From positions 8,419,038 through 8,483,037 of the forward strand of contig NC_035164.2 in assembly GCF_001659605.2 (NCBI RefSeq): 64,000 nt of DNA. The letters are read 5' to 3'. Positions within the stretch are counted from its first letter, which is position 1. The number at the start of each line of letters is the position of its first letter. Both the position numbers and the translations under genes were made by a program. The notes beneath the pieces are model-generated. The model was not told the origin of the DNA, ran no database searches, and saw nothing but the letters and a program-made list of their open reading frames with translations. Below are positions 10,951 through 21,717 of this stretch, in pieces. Source of the stretch: Manihot esculenta (Eukaryota > Streptophyta > Magnoliopsida > Malpighiales > Euphorbiaceae).

Positions 10951-12779
10951 AACTTATAACGACGGTGTCACAATAGCAATCGCTATTATTAATAGCAAGG
11001 ATAATAAAATTCATAATTAAAAGTACTCTATTAACTACTATTATTATTTTCGTTAATAATTCTTAAAAAAAAGAATATGGTCGTTAAATTTAATTTTTGT
11101 GACTATTATTTTAAATATAATAACAACTAATATTGTCGTTAATATTTATTAACGATAAAAATATATGGTCATTAAAAAATAATAACCATTGACAAAAAAT
11201 AATATGATCGTTGAAATTTAAATTAAATTATCGTTGACCATTTATACTATTATTAATATTTATTAACAACATAAATAATTGATTGTTAAAAAAATAATTA
11301 AATGGAGTAGTTAAATTTGAATTAAATAACCGTGAACATCAATATTAAAAATTATTTTCCATAAAAATATTTAATTATTCAAATAATAATAATAAAAAAA
11401 ATAAACCGTTAAAAATTAATAACAATAAAATAAAAATGATTGTTATAAATTACTAATATTTATTAAAAAGTTATAATCATTATTTAATTATTTATTTTTA
11501 ATATAATTAAATTAAAATATACAATTGAAATTTATAAATAAAACTTATTCATAGTATGAAACTCATATATATATATATATACGTCAACAATGTTATAAAT
11601 ATCTTCTTAAACAATAATTAACAATAAATATTCATTTTTATTTTATATATATCAAGAAAATAATAAAAATATATAAATATTAAAATAAATAGATAATAAT
11701 AATATTCTCTGAGTTTCTTTGAAAAAATTTCCAGAACAAATCACCATTTGCAAAAGTAAATCAGCACCAAATATAAAAATATAATTAGATTATAGAAACT
11801 AAATAATTTATATTATGTATTAAATATAAACTAAATGTATTAGCATTTTGAAATTTATTAATAATTCAAATAAATTTTTTACATTAATTTAAATTTTTTA
11901 ATATTTCATTTACAACCAATATGATAAATATTCAAAAAAAAATCTTGCAAAATTTTAATTGTATATGGGACAATTCAAAATTTCAAACAAATAAATTCAA
12001 TCTCACAATATGCATAAACCATACCTTCAAAAGCACTCATCATTTTAAAAAATTGAAGCAAGTGTAGAAAAGCCAGCACAAAAATTTCTGTGGTTCAACA
12101 ATGAGCCTACACCTAAGAAGCCACCTGTGTTTCTTTACTGCGAAAGAGAAAATATTCAAGGTTTCTTCACTAATCCTTATGCTTCCTTCTACGTTTATCC
12201 TAGAAAATAAATTAAAAAAAAAAGTCAAAATCTTCAAGTCAATCCCTCTTTCAAATCAATATTTTTCCCTCTACCCTGGTCTCTTTGAATTTGAATCATA
12301 ATCTCAGAAATAAGTGATTCGCCATTTATGCAAACATAGAAACTAATGACTCAAATCACCATGCACTAGACAAAGACAAAAGAATCCAATCTAGTTAATG
12401 ATAGAACACTAAGCAAATATGTGATTCACCATTTTGCATCATCACAAAATACTAAGTAAAAGAGAGAACATATCTTACATCTTACAAAGAACAAAAAACA
12501 GACTTGTATACCTTCAGGAGTGCAAGCAAAATCATAACAAAAGACCAAACGAAGTTATAAAATCTGCAGCAAAAGCATATTGCCTACAGATTGCAATTTG
12601 GAAGGATATGTAGCTAGTCCTTTAAGGTATGGTTTGGATTAAGTACAAATCTATTCATGTTTAGTTCCTTTGCACGCTCATTGACTCATACTAAATGAAG
12701 TGAAAAAGACTGGAGTTCACACCATTCAACATTCCTCCTGAGCTAAGAATGTTCACTACTTGGACATAATTTTGTGAAA
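10951..12779. other. Very AT-rich region with GTCGTTAA-type repeats
   Basis: Short direct and inverted units around GTCGTTAA, TTAACGA and GGTCATTAA are scattered over 10960-11500, and a related patch lies at 55140-55260. An (AT)n tract lies near 11566-11582. No coding capacity is recognised. The style is like subterminal repeats of CACTA or other DNA elements, but no bounded element could be defined. Confidence 0.35.
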
Positions 12780-13035
12780 GTAGGGAGCTGCTTCTGCTGC
12801 AAAAGAAGCATCCTCTTGTTGCTGCTGCAATTTTATAGATGCAGCAAGGGGCTGCTTCTGCTGCAAAAGAAGTAATCCCCTACAGCTGCTGTAATTTTGC
12901 AGATGCAGCAAGGATTCTACTGCAAAAGAAGCAGCCCAGCAGGGGGCTGCTGCAGCAAGGGGCTGCTTCTGCTTCAAAAGAAGCAGCCCCTGGTGCTGCT
13001 GCAAAATTGCATCAGCAACAACCCCTGCTACTGCT
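12780..13035. repeat. GC-rich hairpin island (GCAGC/GCTGC repeats)
   Basis: Variants of GGGGCTGCTTCTGCTGCAAA and AGAAGCAGCCCC repeat four to five times in both orientations. A perfect 11-bp stem is at 12959-12969 and 12980-12990 around a 10-base loop. The repeats keep ORFs open on both strands (low-complexity Gln/Ala/Leu/Ser), so the ORFs there are artefacts. The flanks are ordinary AT-rich DNA. Confidence 0.75.
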
Positions 13036-13985
13036 GAATCTAGTTTAATCTGTTTTATTAAAGCAATATAAGAATTAAATTCTTTATGTAATTGGTATAA
13101 ATAGTGTTGAAAGCAGAGGATTAAAATTCTATTTAAATAAGTTAAGTTCACTTGCAACAAATTTGAATTGAGGCTTCCAATCTTGCAAGGAATTAACTTT
13201 TTATTTGGGCAGTGATGGAGGCGAATGTTGAAATTATCAAGTTTGACTACCAAGTGCAGCTTGAAGATGAAGATGAATAATGATTCTATTGTTATTGCAC
13301 GAAGAAAGTAATTTATCAATCCCGAAAGCTACGAGAAACCTGAATCCCAATCTCAACAGTTGGCGAAGGCTTTCAATCTCGATAGAAATTGAGACTTTCA
13401 ATCTCGGCAGCAACTAGTCTCGATAGTAGGTCTAAGCTTTGATTCTCAGTAGCCTTTGGCTCTTGCTAAGCTTTGATTCTCTTAGGAAGCTTTGATTCTC
13501 GACAACAACTTGATAACCAGAAGTTGCCTAGATGCATACTTTTCCATCAGGAGAACTTCATTATCAAAACTGAACCTTCATGTGCTAGGATTTCTTGTCT
13601 TATATAAAGAGGAGAAAATTCCTTGAACTGCTTCTTACATGACTGAACTCTAACCATATGAACCCCTGGTACTTACAACAGTATATGGTTCATAGCATGC
13701 AATGCATCCATCTTCCACTTGCAAGTCCAATTCCACGATAAAGATCGAAATAATTAAAATAAATTAACAAATAAAAATAATAAAGCTGGTGAAATTAAGC
13801 TTGTCCATCCAGTCCAAGTCCACTTTGAACATGGAAACAAAAGCTAGAGTCAAGTGATAATGATGAAAGCTGGAAGAGTAACACCATCAATAGAAACAAA
13901 TGAAATTACTACTATTAAATGAATAAAGACATACTTTAAAAAAAACACACACACATTAGAAATGCATAGAGATGGAAAAATTCAC
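13036..13985. other. Intergenic DNA, no gene recognised
   Basis: Contains a short run of repeated TCTCGA/GCTTTGATTCTC phrases at about 13370-13510, otherwise unremarkable. I see no coding feature. Confidence 0.35.
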
Positions 13986-14162
13986 CACTGGAACAAAGTC
14001 ATTTATGAGCAATACATTGCCAGGTCGCATATCTCGATGAATGATAGGACCACTATGGCATTCTTCATGCAGAAAATGCAATCAATCCTATGCAGTTGCT
14101 ATGGAAATGGAATATCTTTGGTGCCTGTCAAAAGAGAACTTCCTTGCATCAAGGTTATTCAG
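13986..14162 (-). pseudogene. Receptor-like kinase exon remnant
   Basis: Bounded by an AG acceptor (14164-14163) and a GTGAAT donor (13985-13980), the segment encodes LDARKFSFDRHQRYSISIAT, two in-frame stops, then HFLHEECHSGPIIHRDMRPG and NVLLINDFVPV. The HRDMRPGN catalytic-loop block is typical of a plant Ser/Thr receptor-like kinase family. The expected next block, GDFGL, was not found to the left. It is a decayed gene fragment. Confidence 0.65.
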
Positions 14163-14239
14163 CTTGTATGTTTTTCTTTTCTTTATGACTTTTTCATATA
14201 TGTGCTTAAACAAAAAAGCAAGTATGCATGATCAGTGAT

Positions 14240-14673
14240 GTTGCTGAAAATAAATCGATGTCGTGGTCGAAATGAAGTTGTACTGTGATTGGCTCAACTT
14301 GCAAGAAAGAGAATGTGAGGGACGGCAGCCACTCCGACGCTCAAGTCAATAACTTAAAGAGGAGGGCGAATATAAACTTTAGAATTCAGAGTATTGTGTG
14401 AGAGAATAGCATATTTTTGTCAATGTAATCTTTCTCTTTTTATACTGTAAGAAGGTGAGGATAAATATAATATTTTCTAATAATTCGACGATGATGTGGT
14501 CGGCTCGTTGGTAAACTCAAGTCAATAAGTTGAAGAGAATGGTGAGTATATTCTTTAAAATTCAGAGTATTGTGTGGGAGAATAGCGTATATTTGCCTAT
14601 GTAATTTTTCTCTTTTTATACTATAAGAAAATGAGAATAAATATAATATTTTCTGATAATTTGATGATGATAT
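14240..14673. repeat. Left half of an old LTR-like repeat split by the Copia insertion
   Basis: The sequence from GTACTGTGATTGGCTCAACT through CCACTCCGACGCTCAAGTCA closely resembles 53222-53300. Its continuation after the Copia insertion starts at 40213. Within it, about 160-190 bp is tandemly duplicated (CTCAAGTCAATAA... at 14341 and again at 14516, each ending in a GATGATG stretch). The Copia target duplication GATAT is 14669-14673. Confidence 0.6.
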
Positions 14674-14880
14674 TGTTGAAGCACCAAATACAGATAAGTC
14701 ATAGTTTGTTATTCTGTTGTATTTTGATATACATGTAGTATTTTGTATCTGTAAATCTTATCCTTTGTATCTGTAAATCTTATCCTTTGTAACCACTCTC
14801 TGCTGTATAAATATAGCAGTAAATACTCAATACAAATATCAATTGTTCAATAGTTCATTAATACTGTGTGAGTTGTTTTA
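14674..14880 (+). repeat. Copia 5' LTR
   Basis: Begins TGTTGAAGCACC and ends TTGTTTTA; same 207-bp length as the 3' copy. It holds a direct repeat (TATCTGTAAATCTTATCCTT twice) and a TATAAATA box near 14807. Confidence 0.93.
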
Positions 14881-14892
14881 TGGTATCAGAGC
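14881..14892 (+). promoter_or_regulatory. Copia primer-binding site
   Basis: TGGTATCAGAGC directly follows the 5' LTR. It is complementary to the 3' end of initiator tRNA-Met, the usual plant Copia primer. Confidence 0.9.
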
Positions 14893-14957
14893 TAGAAAAC
14901 TCTTGAGTTTTCCACTACAGATCTAGTTTTCTTCCTCTGCGAATCCATTCTGTTTTA

Positions 14958-15459
14958 ATGGCTTCTGCTTCGAACACAACCGGTGTTACTCCTTCTTCTG
15001 GAAAGATGCTAGTCTCTCTTAATGCTGCATCACAGTTTCCATTGAAGCTTATGAGAGAAAATTATCCTGCTTGGCGCGCTCAGATCGTGCCGGTGTTGCG
15101 TGGGCATAATCTAATGGGTTATGTTGATGGAAGCTTTCCCTGTCCGTCTCAAGGTGTTCAAAAGGAAGGGAAAGAGGTACCTAATTCTGATCATGAGTTT
15201 TGGGTCTGCCAAGATCAGTTGATACTGGCAGCGATTATTGCTTCCACTAGTTTCTCTTTTATTGTCATCCTCTAGTTCGATCCCTTCTCAGTCTTCTTCT
15301 CAGCAATCTGGTCATTCGACTGTCAATTCTTCTGCATCATCAGTTGAAATTGCACCACCTCAACCTACTCGTAATCATACCATGGTTACCCGGTCTCAAA
15401 ACAACATCTTTAAACCAAAGATTCTTCACTCTGTTTCCCAACATCCACTACCTCTGTAA
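14958..15459 (+). pseudogene. Copia gag N-terminus joined to pre-RT linker by deletion
   Basis: ATG at 14958 opens MASASNTTGVTPSSGKMLVS, leading to the Copia gag block LMRENYPAWRAQIVPVLRG and LMGYVDGSFPC. Near 15250 the sequence jumps, in another frame, to a Ser-rich linker and NHTMVTRSQNNIFKPK, the segment that normally lies between integrase and reverse transcriptase. Everything between is deleted. The piece is cut at 15454 by the nested gypsy element (TSD ACCTC 15450-15454). Confidence 0.85.
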
Positions 15460-17313
15460 CGACCAGGAAACCGGACCGCTACCGGAGCTAGGATCCAGGT
15501 CGGCTTAAGGCCGCCGGGACCCGTAGCAAGCCTATCCTGAACTCTGTGTACCTGATAAATCCCATACATGATCAAACATAAACATAAAAAAATTAAAAAA
15601 AATGTTTCTTCCAGTTACCAAGCTCGACCTGCATGCACTATGTCTGTGAACATAGAACCCACTCTCATAGGGTCAGCATATCATATATCAGCCTTGGTTC
15701 AACACATTTCTCATCAAGAAACATAAAACAGGATCCATGTTATCCATACACCAGGGCAAAGCACAACTCTATCCATAAATACATTACATAACTATATATC
15801 ATATCAAGGATGAACTTGTCACCAATAGCCCTCTACATATCGTAATATGTCCAACTACGCCAGGGGCGATACGGCCTCACCTGGATTTCTCTTATATAAC
15901 TTATATCATAACATGTCCAACTACGCCAGGGGCGATACGGTCTCACCTGGTCTTCTCTTACTTACATATAACATAGTGCCAGGGGCGACCTGGTCTTTCT
16001 ATCTCATGTTATATCATCTCATATCATGTCATCTCATCTCATATCAAGGGCTAAGGATCATCCAATGTCCATCCACATCAACAACATATTATGCAATGCA
16101 TCATATTCGTGGATGCTAATGCAACACAACCTAGTAAATATCATGGCATTTTATGATGCATGGATCATGCTCTAAAATTCATTTGATTTCTCAATTAAAA
16201 AGATTAAGTTTAGTTCCACTCACCTTAAGCAACTGCTGGGATGTACTAGCTCAGAACCAACTAACTCTGAGAGCCTCCTCGGTTCCTCGGGTCCAATCCT
16301 ACACAGGTGGACTCAAATGAGGTACCAAACCACTCTAACATAACACTAAACATCTCCCCAAAAACCCCTCTAAAACATCTCAAAACATGCATGCAAAACA
16401 AGTAAAGGAAGTCTGGACAGGGCACCTTCGGCGGCACATTCGGCGGTCGAACCCTCTCTCCAGAGATGAAACTCGGGTACTTTCGGTGGCACCTTCGGCA
16501 GCCGAAAGTCCCTCTCCAGAGACGAAATTCAGGCACTTTCGGCGGCCGAACCTTCCTTCGGCGGCCGAAAGCCTACTTTCAAGCCAAAACTCAACTTTCG
16601 GGGGCAAGGTTAGGCGGCCATCACAGCCTTCCTAAGGGGTTCGGCGGCCGAACCTTGCTTCGGCGGCCGAACCTGAGTTCATCCAGAACTCAGCTTCATG
16701 CACAAACAAGCCACCCAAACCGTCCAATACCCAAAACATGCAAACCACAATTTCACAACCTGCATATACGCAAGTATAGGCACAAAGGGGTCCAAAACTA
16801 ACTTACAACCCCAACAAACAACACATCTAAACACATAAGCATGCTTTGACCACAAATCAACCAAAAACCCACTTTACCCTAACCATGCATCTCTACCCAT
16901 AAACCTCCATAAAACTCACTTCAAACTGCATAAAAACTAAGGATCTACACTTACCTCTTGAAGAACAAGAGTTGGTGTGACCCCCCAAACGTGAAGATAT
17001 GGAGATCCAAGCTCCACAAGTCTCCAAGCTTCAAAATCTTGCTCAAAGCTCACAACTCTTCAAAATAAGGAGAAAACTCATGAAAACCTTAAAAGATTTG
17101 AAGAAACATCATGAAAACACCCCAAGGAGAGCAGGAACCTACCCTTGCACGAAAAGAGAGTGAAAAACACTCCATTTCCGGTCAACGGGGCTTTTATAGG
17201 TGGCCAAACCGCCTCTCCTTCGGCGGCCTAAGCTGCATGCACACCCATGCAACGTTCGGCAGCCGAACTTCTCCTTCGGCTGGCGAAACCATGCAATGTT
17301 CGGCAGCCGAACG
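15455..17313 (-). repeat. Gypsy element 2, 3' LTR, larger part
   Basis: Matches 34137-35360 and 37489-38200 of the other LTR. It includes the repeated CCAGGGGCGATACGGCCTCA unit (15861, 15930) and TTCGGCGGCCGAA palindromes at 16430-16680. It is split at TSD GAACG (17309-17313) by gypsy element 1; the rest of this LTR is 29667-29882. A TATAAAAG box lies on the minus strand near 17196-17189. ORFs in this GC-rich part (FGGR/RRPK-rich peptides) are artefacts of the palindromes. Confidence 0.88.
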
Positions 17314-17639
17314 TGTAATACCCGGCTAGACTCCGGTATCGAAATTCCTACCGTTCGGTAGAATCTCGGATGTCGAAAAACTCTAGAAGGGTAAAACCAT
17401 GTTTTCCTAAAATGTTTTAATGTATTTTATGGTTTTAAGCAAGAAAGGAAATTGAGTTTTGAATGAAAAAGACCAAGGAGGCATTTCCAGGTTCGGCCGT
17501 CGAACCTCAAGTTCGGCCACTGAACATTGGATAGTTTAGGGGGGCAAGTTAGGCTTCCGAAAGTTTCAAAGGTTCGGCCGTCGAATTTGCATGAGTTTTG
17601 GAGGCACTTTAGGCTGCCGAAAGATGGTCTGGCAGCGCC

Positions 17640-17647
17640 TATAAAAG
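17640..17647 (+). promoter_or_regulatory. TATA box of gypsy element 1 5' LTR
   Basis: TATAAAAG lies 326 bp into the LTR, directly after a palindrome cluster. The same box occurs in the 3' LTR (27619-27626), and on the minus strand at 38097-38090 and 52021-52014 in related LTRs. Transcription should start about 30 bp downstream, which puts the 18170-18420 palindromes in the transcribed leader. Confidence 0.6.
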
Positions 17648-18169
17648 GGCTCCATGGCCGAAACGGGCGAGTTTTCTCCCCATTTTCGGCCACGGTGAGT
17701 CCCTGCTCTTGCATAGTTCATTTTTGATGTTTTTCCTCCGATCTTTCATGTTTTAACAAGCTTTATGTTGATTTGAAGATATTTGAACAAAAAGAGCAAG
17801 TTTTAAAGCTTGGAGACCAAAGAGTTGATTTCTCCCCATCTCCGAGCTAGGATCGTCTCTCCTCTCGTTCTTCAAGAGGTAAGAGTAGATCCATAGTTCA
17901 TTTCATGTTTTAAGTAAGTTTTATGAAGTTTCTTGGGGTAGAAATGCATGTGTAGGTTTATGATGAGTTTTTGGTTAAATGTGTGTTTATGAACAATGTT
18001 TGTTGAATATGCATGTTTGATGTGTTTTGGTTGGGGTTTAAGTTAGTTTGAGACCCCTATGTGCTTGTTGGCTTGAGTTTGCTTATTGTAGAATAGGTAA
18101 ATGCATGTTGAATGAGTTGGGAGGCTTTTGTGCATGTTGGAGCTGAGTTTCTGCCCTTTGGGAAGAACT

Positions 18170-18425
18170 CAGGTTCGGCAGCCGAAGGCTCTTTCGGCCG
18201 CCGAACCTGCCTGTGGAGGCCAACTTTTGGCTGTCGAACCCTGCCCCCGAAAGTGGACTTTCGACTCTGGAAGGGAGTTTCGGCCGCCGAAGGTGCCGCC
18301 GAACATGCATGAGTTTCGTCTCTTGAGAGAACCTTCGGCCACCGAAAGTGCCGTCGAAGGTGCATGACTTTCGGCTCTGGAGGGACTTTCGGCCGCCGAA
18401 CCTGCCGCCGAAAGTGCCCTGTTCA
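18170..18425. repeat. Dense TTCGGC(C/G)GCCGAA palindrome block
   Basis: Repeated self-complementary units such as TTCGGCCGCCGAA and the half-units GCCGCCGAA occur about every 20-50 bp. Comparable blocks are at 16430-16680, 22885-23060, 23590-23790, 28150-28420, 36390-36665, 37500-37580 and 51240-51480. Confidence 0.85.
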
Positions 18426-19660
18426 GCCCTCCTTTGCATGATTTTTATGATTGTTTTAAGGTGTTTTTGGGGGTTTTTGGGGAGTATTTTAGAGTCATGT
18501 TCTTGGATGTTTGGTCCCTCACTTGAGTCCACCTGTGTAGGTTCGGACCCGAGGAACCGAGGACCTCAGCAGTGAGATAGCTGCTTCGGAGTCATTAGAG
18601 CTTCAGCCAGAGGTGAGTGGAATAACTCTTTATGTTTTAAAGCAAATAAATAAATTTTGAGCATGACACATGCATCACGTATGCCATGAGATTTACTAGG
18701 TTGTTTGCATTAGAATTCACGAATATGTTGCATTGCATAACTTGATGATGATGTGGATGGATGTTGAATGATCCTTTAGTCCTCGTATGTTATGGTATGA
18801 TGATGATACGGTACGGAAGACCAGTGAGGCCCATTCTACGTCCCTGGCACTATAGTAAGAGAAAGACCAGTGAGGCCCATTCTACGCTCCTAGCACAGTT
18901 GGAATGTTATGTTATGTTATGCTATGGTAAGAGAAAGACCAGTGAGGCCCATTCTACGCCCCTGGCACGATTGGACTATGTTGAGGACTATTGGTGACAA
19001 GTCCATCCTTGATGTGATTTGTTTGTGCTGTGTTGCATTTCATGAAAGCATGAAAGATAAATTGAATGTTTTACTATTCTGCTCACTGGGCTTTATAGCT
19101 CACCCTTCTCCCTTAACCCCCAGGTTTGCAGGTACAGGGTAGACCAGGAGGTCAGCAGGAGTAGAGTTATGTTATTGTAATAGCTAGATGTGGACATGAA
19201 TATGAATGTGATGTAATGTAAAAGTATAGTATAGATATGTAACGTAATGATGCTTATGGAAGTTTAGAGTTGTGCTTGACCATAGTATGTTGTTAATCCC
19301 TTTGTGGTACATGATCTTAAATGTTTAATGATGATTATGTAAACTAAGCTTAATATGTGTTATGTTACCCCATTGGAGTATATGATGAGAACTCCAGTGA
19401 GAGGTTTTATGTTATGAGTTGTGCATGCACAGGTTGAGCTTGGTGAATGAATGAAAGAATGAATGAAAGAAAGAATGAAAGAATGAAAGAATGAATGAAT
19501 GAATAGATGAGAAAGTTTTAAATTTTTATGTAATTGTTGATCATGTATGGGATTAAACAGGTGTACAGGATGAATGTTTGGCTTGCTACGGGTCCCGGCG
19601 GCCTTAAGCCGATCTGGATCCTAGCGCCGGTAGCGGTCCGGTTTCCAGGTCATTACAGAT

Positions 19661-19673
19661 TGGTATCAGAGCC
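19661..19673 (+). promoter_or_regulatory. Primer-binding site of gypsy element 1
   Basis: TGGTATCAGAGCC lies three bases after the LTR end, complementary to initiator tRNA-Met. Confidence 0.9.
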
Positions 19674-19927
19674 CTAGGTTCATATGGTCGGACCTAGAGT
19701 GTCGGGCTCATAGATGTTCTAGAAGGTTAAGCACAATAGGAAAATCATGTCCACTAGGATAGGATGTAGAGTCCTGTCTTGAATGATGATGTGAAATGCC
19801 ATGATTATATGCATGTGCATTAATGATATGCTATGTATGTGATGTATGTGATGCGGGTTCATGTGTTTGTACATGAACCATTTGATGCTAATGTTTATGT
19901 GATGTGTGCTGTTTTTCAGTAAACAGG

Positions 19928-21717
19928 ATGAGAGGAACTCGTCGATCTGCACGATTGACTGGAGTACCACCGGAGGATGAAGGCATGAGTGCCCGTCCCC
20001 CTACATTGCCAAGGGCAATGTCTAGCAGGTCTAGTAGGGAAAGAGCAGTGAGAGACCCTAGAAGGTCTTTGGATATGAACAGAAGCAGATCAGTAAGGGG
20101 AACAGTGCAAGGAGGAATGTCAGAGGATGTGGGGGATGATATGGATGTGGATCAGAGGAGGGATGGCAGTCTTGGAGTGAGTATGTCGGAGGAGGATATG
20201 GGAGAGTCCCAAGGAGGCACTCAGGCCTCGGGATTTGTTCAGCCACCCCAGTACCCACCCTTTTCTCAGAATCCCGGGTATTCGATGGGAGGTACATCGG
20301 ATTACCCCAACTTTAGCCCTTACCACTCCCGCATGCCATACCCGCCTTTCTATCCACCATACCCACAGTACCCTATGTACCCACCCCCGTCCTTCTACCC
20401 AGGTACAGCAAACCCTACCCCAGGGGATGTTGCACCTCCTCCACCACCAGCAGCACCTACTGTCCAAGAAACCCAAATGCCTAAACCTAGCTCATCTGGA
20501 GGGAGCAAGGTCAAGATGACTGACTACATGAAGATGGGTGCTCCCTAGTATGAAACAGGTGATGACCCGTTTGTGTATCTTGAGAGGGTCAGAATGATTA
20601 CAGATGAGATAGGAGCTGATGACAGTAGAGCCATTCAGATGGCAGGGTTCACACTAAAATGCAAGAAGGCCTGAGAGTGGTTTAAAAACTATGTGAACCC
20701 GAGGTTGGACAGCCTATCATGGGAGGAGTTTGCAAATGAGTTTGCAGGATGGGCTTTCCCTGACAGTTCAAGGGAGTTGAAGATGATTGAATTTGAGCAG
20801 TTGAGGCAGACGGATGAGATGAGTGTAGATGAGTATACAGACAGATTCTTGGAGCTGTTGCCGTTTGCTGGGCAGAATCTAGATACAGATCAGAAGAAGT
20901 CAAGGAGGTATATCATGAGGCTCCATTCCAGGTATTCCTCCTTGATTCAGTCAGCAGAGAGGGAGAGTTTTCATGCCATAGTGGATATGACTCGGAGGAT
21001 GGAGGTTAGTGCAATCATCGAAGGGAAAGTTAAGCAGTCAGTAGCATAGCCTTCTGGTTCCAAGACCCCAGGTGGGGGAAGGTTAGACCCTTCTTCTCTG
21101 AGTTCAGGCAGTAAGAGGTGGAGCAGTACCACCAAGAAGTCAAAGAAGAACAAGTTCTGGAGCAAGAACAAGTTCTGGAGCAAGATCAAGTCAGGTCTGG
21201 GATTAGGAGGTGGCTCGAGCTCAGGTGCAGATAATGCAGTATGTAGGAAGTGTGGGAAGCCGCACAAGGGTGTATGTCTGGTTGGGATGACAGCCTGCTT
21301 CAGATGTGGGCAGGAGGGACACATGGCTCGGGAGTGTCTTAGGGCAGCTTTTATGGCGCAGTCTCAGCAGACAGCCTCTGGTAGTGTGGCTCAACCAGTA
21401 GCTCCAGCCGCGACTCAGGCCAGTGGCAGAGGCAGAGGGAGAGGGGCAGCCTCTTCTTCAGCGGGTTTCAGAGGTGAAGGTCCATCAGCCCCAGCACGGA
21501 TCTTCACAATGACACAGCAGGAGGCAAATGCATCGAACACCGTGGTGGCAGGTAATCTCATCATTGGTTGCTCAGATGTTTATGCCTTAATGGACCCTGG
21601 TGCATCTCATTCTTTCATTGCTCCGAGGGCCGTCGAGAGGTTGGGATTGATGGTCTTTGGGTTAGAGTGTCCCCTATGGGTCAGTGGACCCAAGTGTGAC
21701 CCGTCAGTGGCAAAGTC
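19928..21717 (+). pseudogene. Gypsy element 1 gag (three stops)
   Basis: ATG at 19928 opens MRGTRRSARLTGVPPEDEGM, matching the start of the sister gag at 33881. A Pro/Tyr-rich stretch follows, then the retrotransposon gag domain (SLSWEEFANEFAGWAFPDSS), a Lys-rich linker, a CRKCGKPHKGVC knuckle and a CCHC knuckle CFRCGQEGHMAREC, then the protease start VYALMDPGASHSFIAPRAVE. One frame runs throughout but is interrupted at 20546 (TAG), 20672 (TGA) and 21047 (TAG). Comparison with the sister gag shows Arg and Gln at the last two. It is cut by the solo LTR at 21718. Confidence 0.92.

Larger units (their letters stand above)
17314..19657 (+). repeat. Gypsy element 1, 5' LTR (2344 bp)
   Basis: Begins TGTAATACCCGG and ends CATTACA. 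In order it holds: TTCGGCCG palindromes (17490-17610), a TATAAAAG box (17640-17647), a long leader, a dense palindrome block (18170-18420), three copies of GACCAGTGAGGCCCATTCTA (18809-18972), and a GAAT-type microsatellite (19446-19506). It is 45 bp shorter than the 3' LTR, partly because the 3' copy has an extra palindrome unit. Confidence 0.92.

Noticed and set aside
12756..13319. 187-codon minus-strand ORF rich in Gln, Ala and Leu
   Set aside because: It is open because of GCAGC repeats; the rest is AT-rich with no domain and the opposite strand is open too.
16261..16635. Overlapping ORFs on both strands giving FGGR, RRPK and AAES-rich peptides (also at 18057-18575, 28036-28579, 35036-35419, 36335-36669, 51181-51757)
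   Set aside because: They come from the TTCGGCGGCCGAA palindromes, which have no stops in several frames. They lie inside LTRs and change frame between copies.
19446..19506. GAATGAAAGAAT microsatellite as an independent feature
   Set aside because: It is part of the gypsy LTR and also present in the 3' LTR (29451-29512).
19661..19673. Possible tRNA fragment
   Set aside because: The short TGGTATCAGAGCC match next to an LTR is a primer-binding site. There is no cloverleaf. I found no tRNA or rRNA gene in the window.
20058..20476. Minus-strand ORFs of 79 and 118 codons opposite gag
   Set aside because: They are shadows of the Pro-rich gag coding strand, with no recognisable domain.
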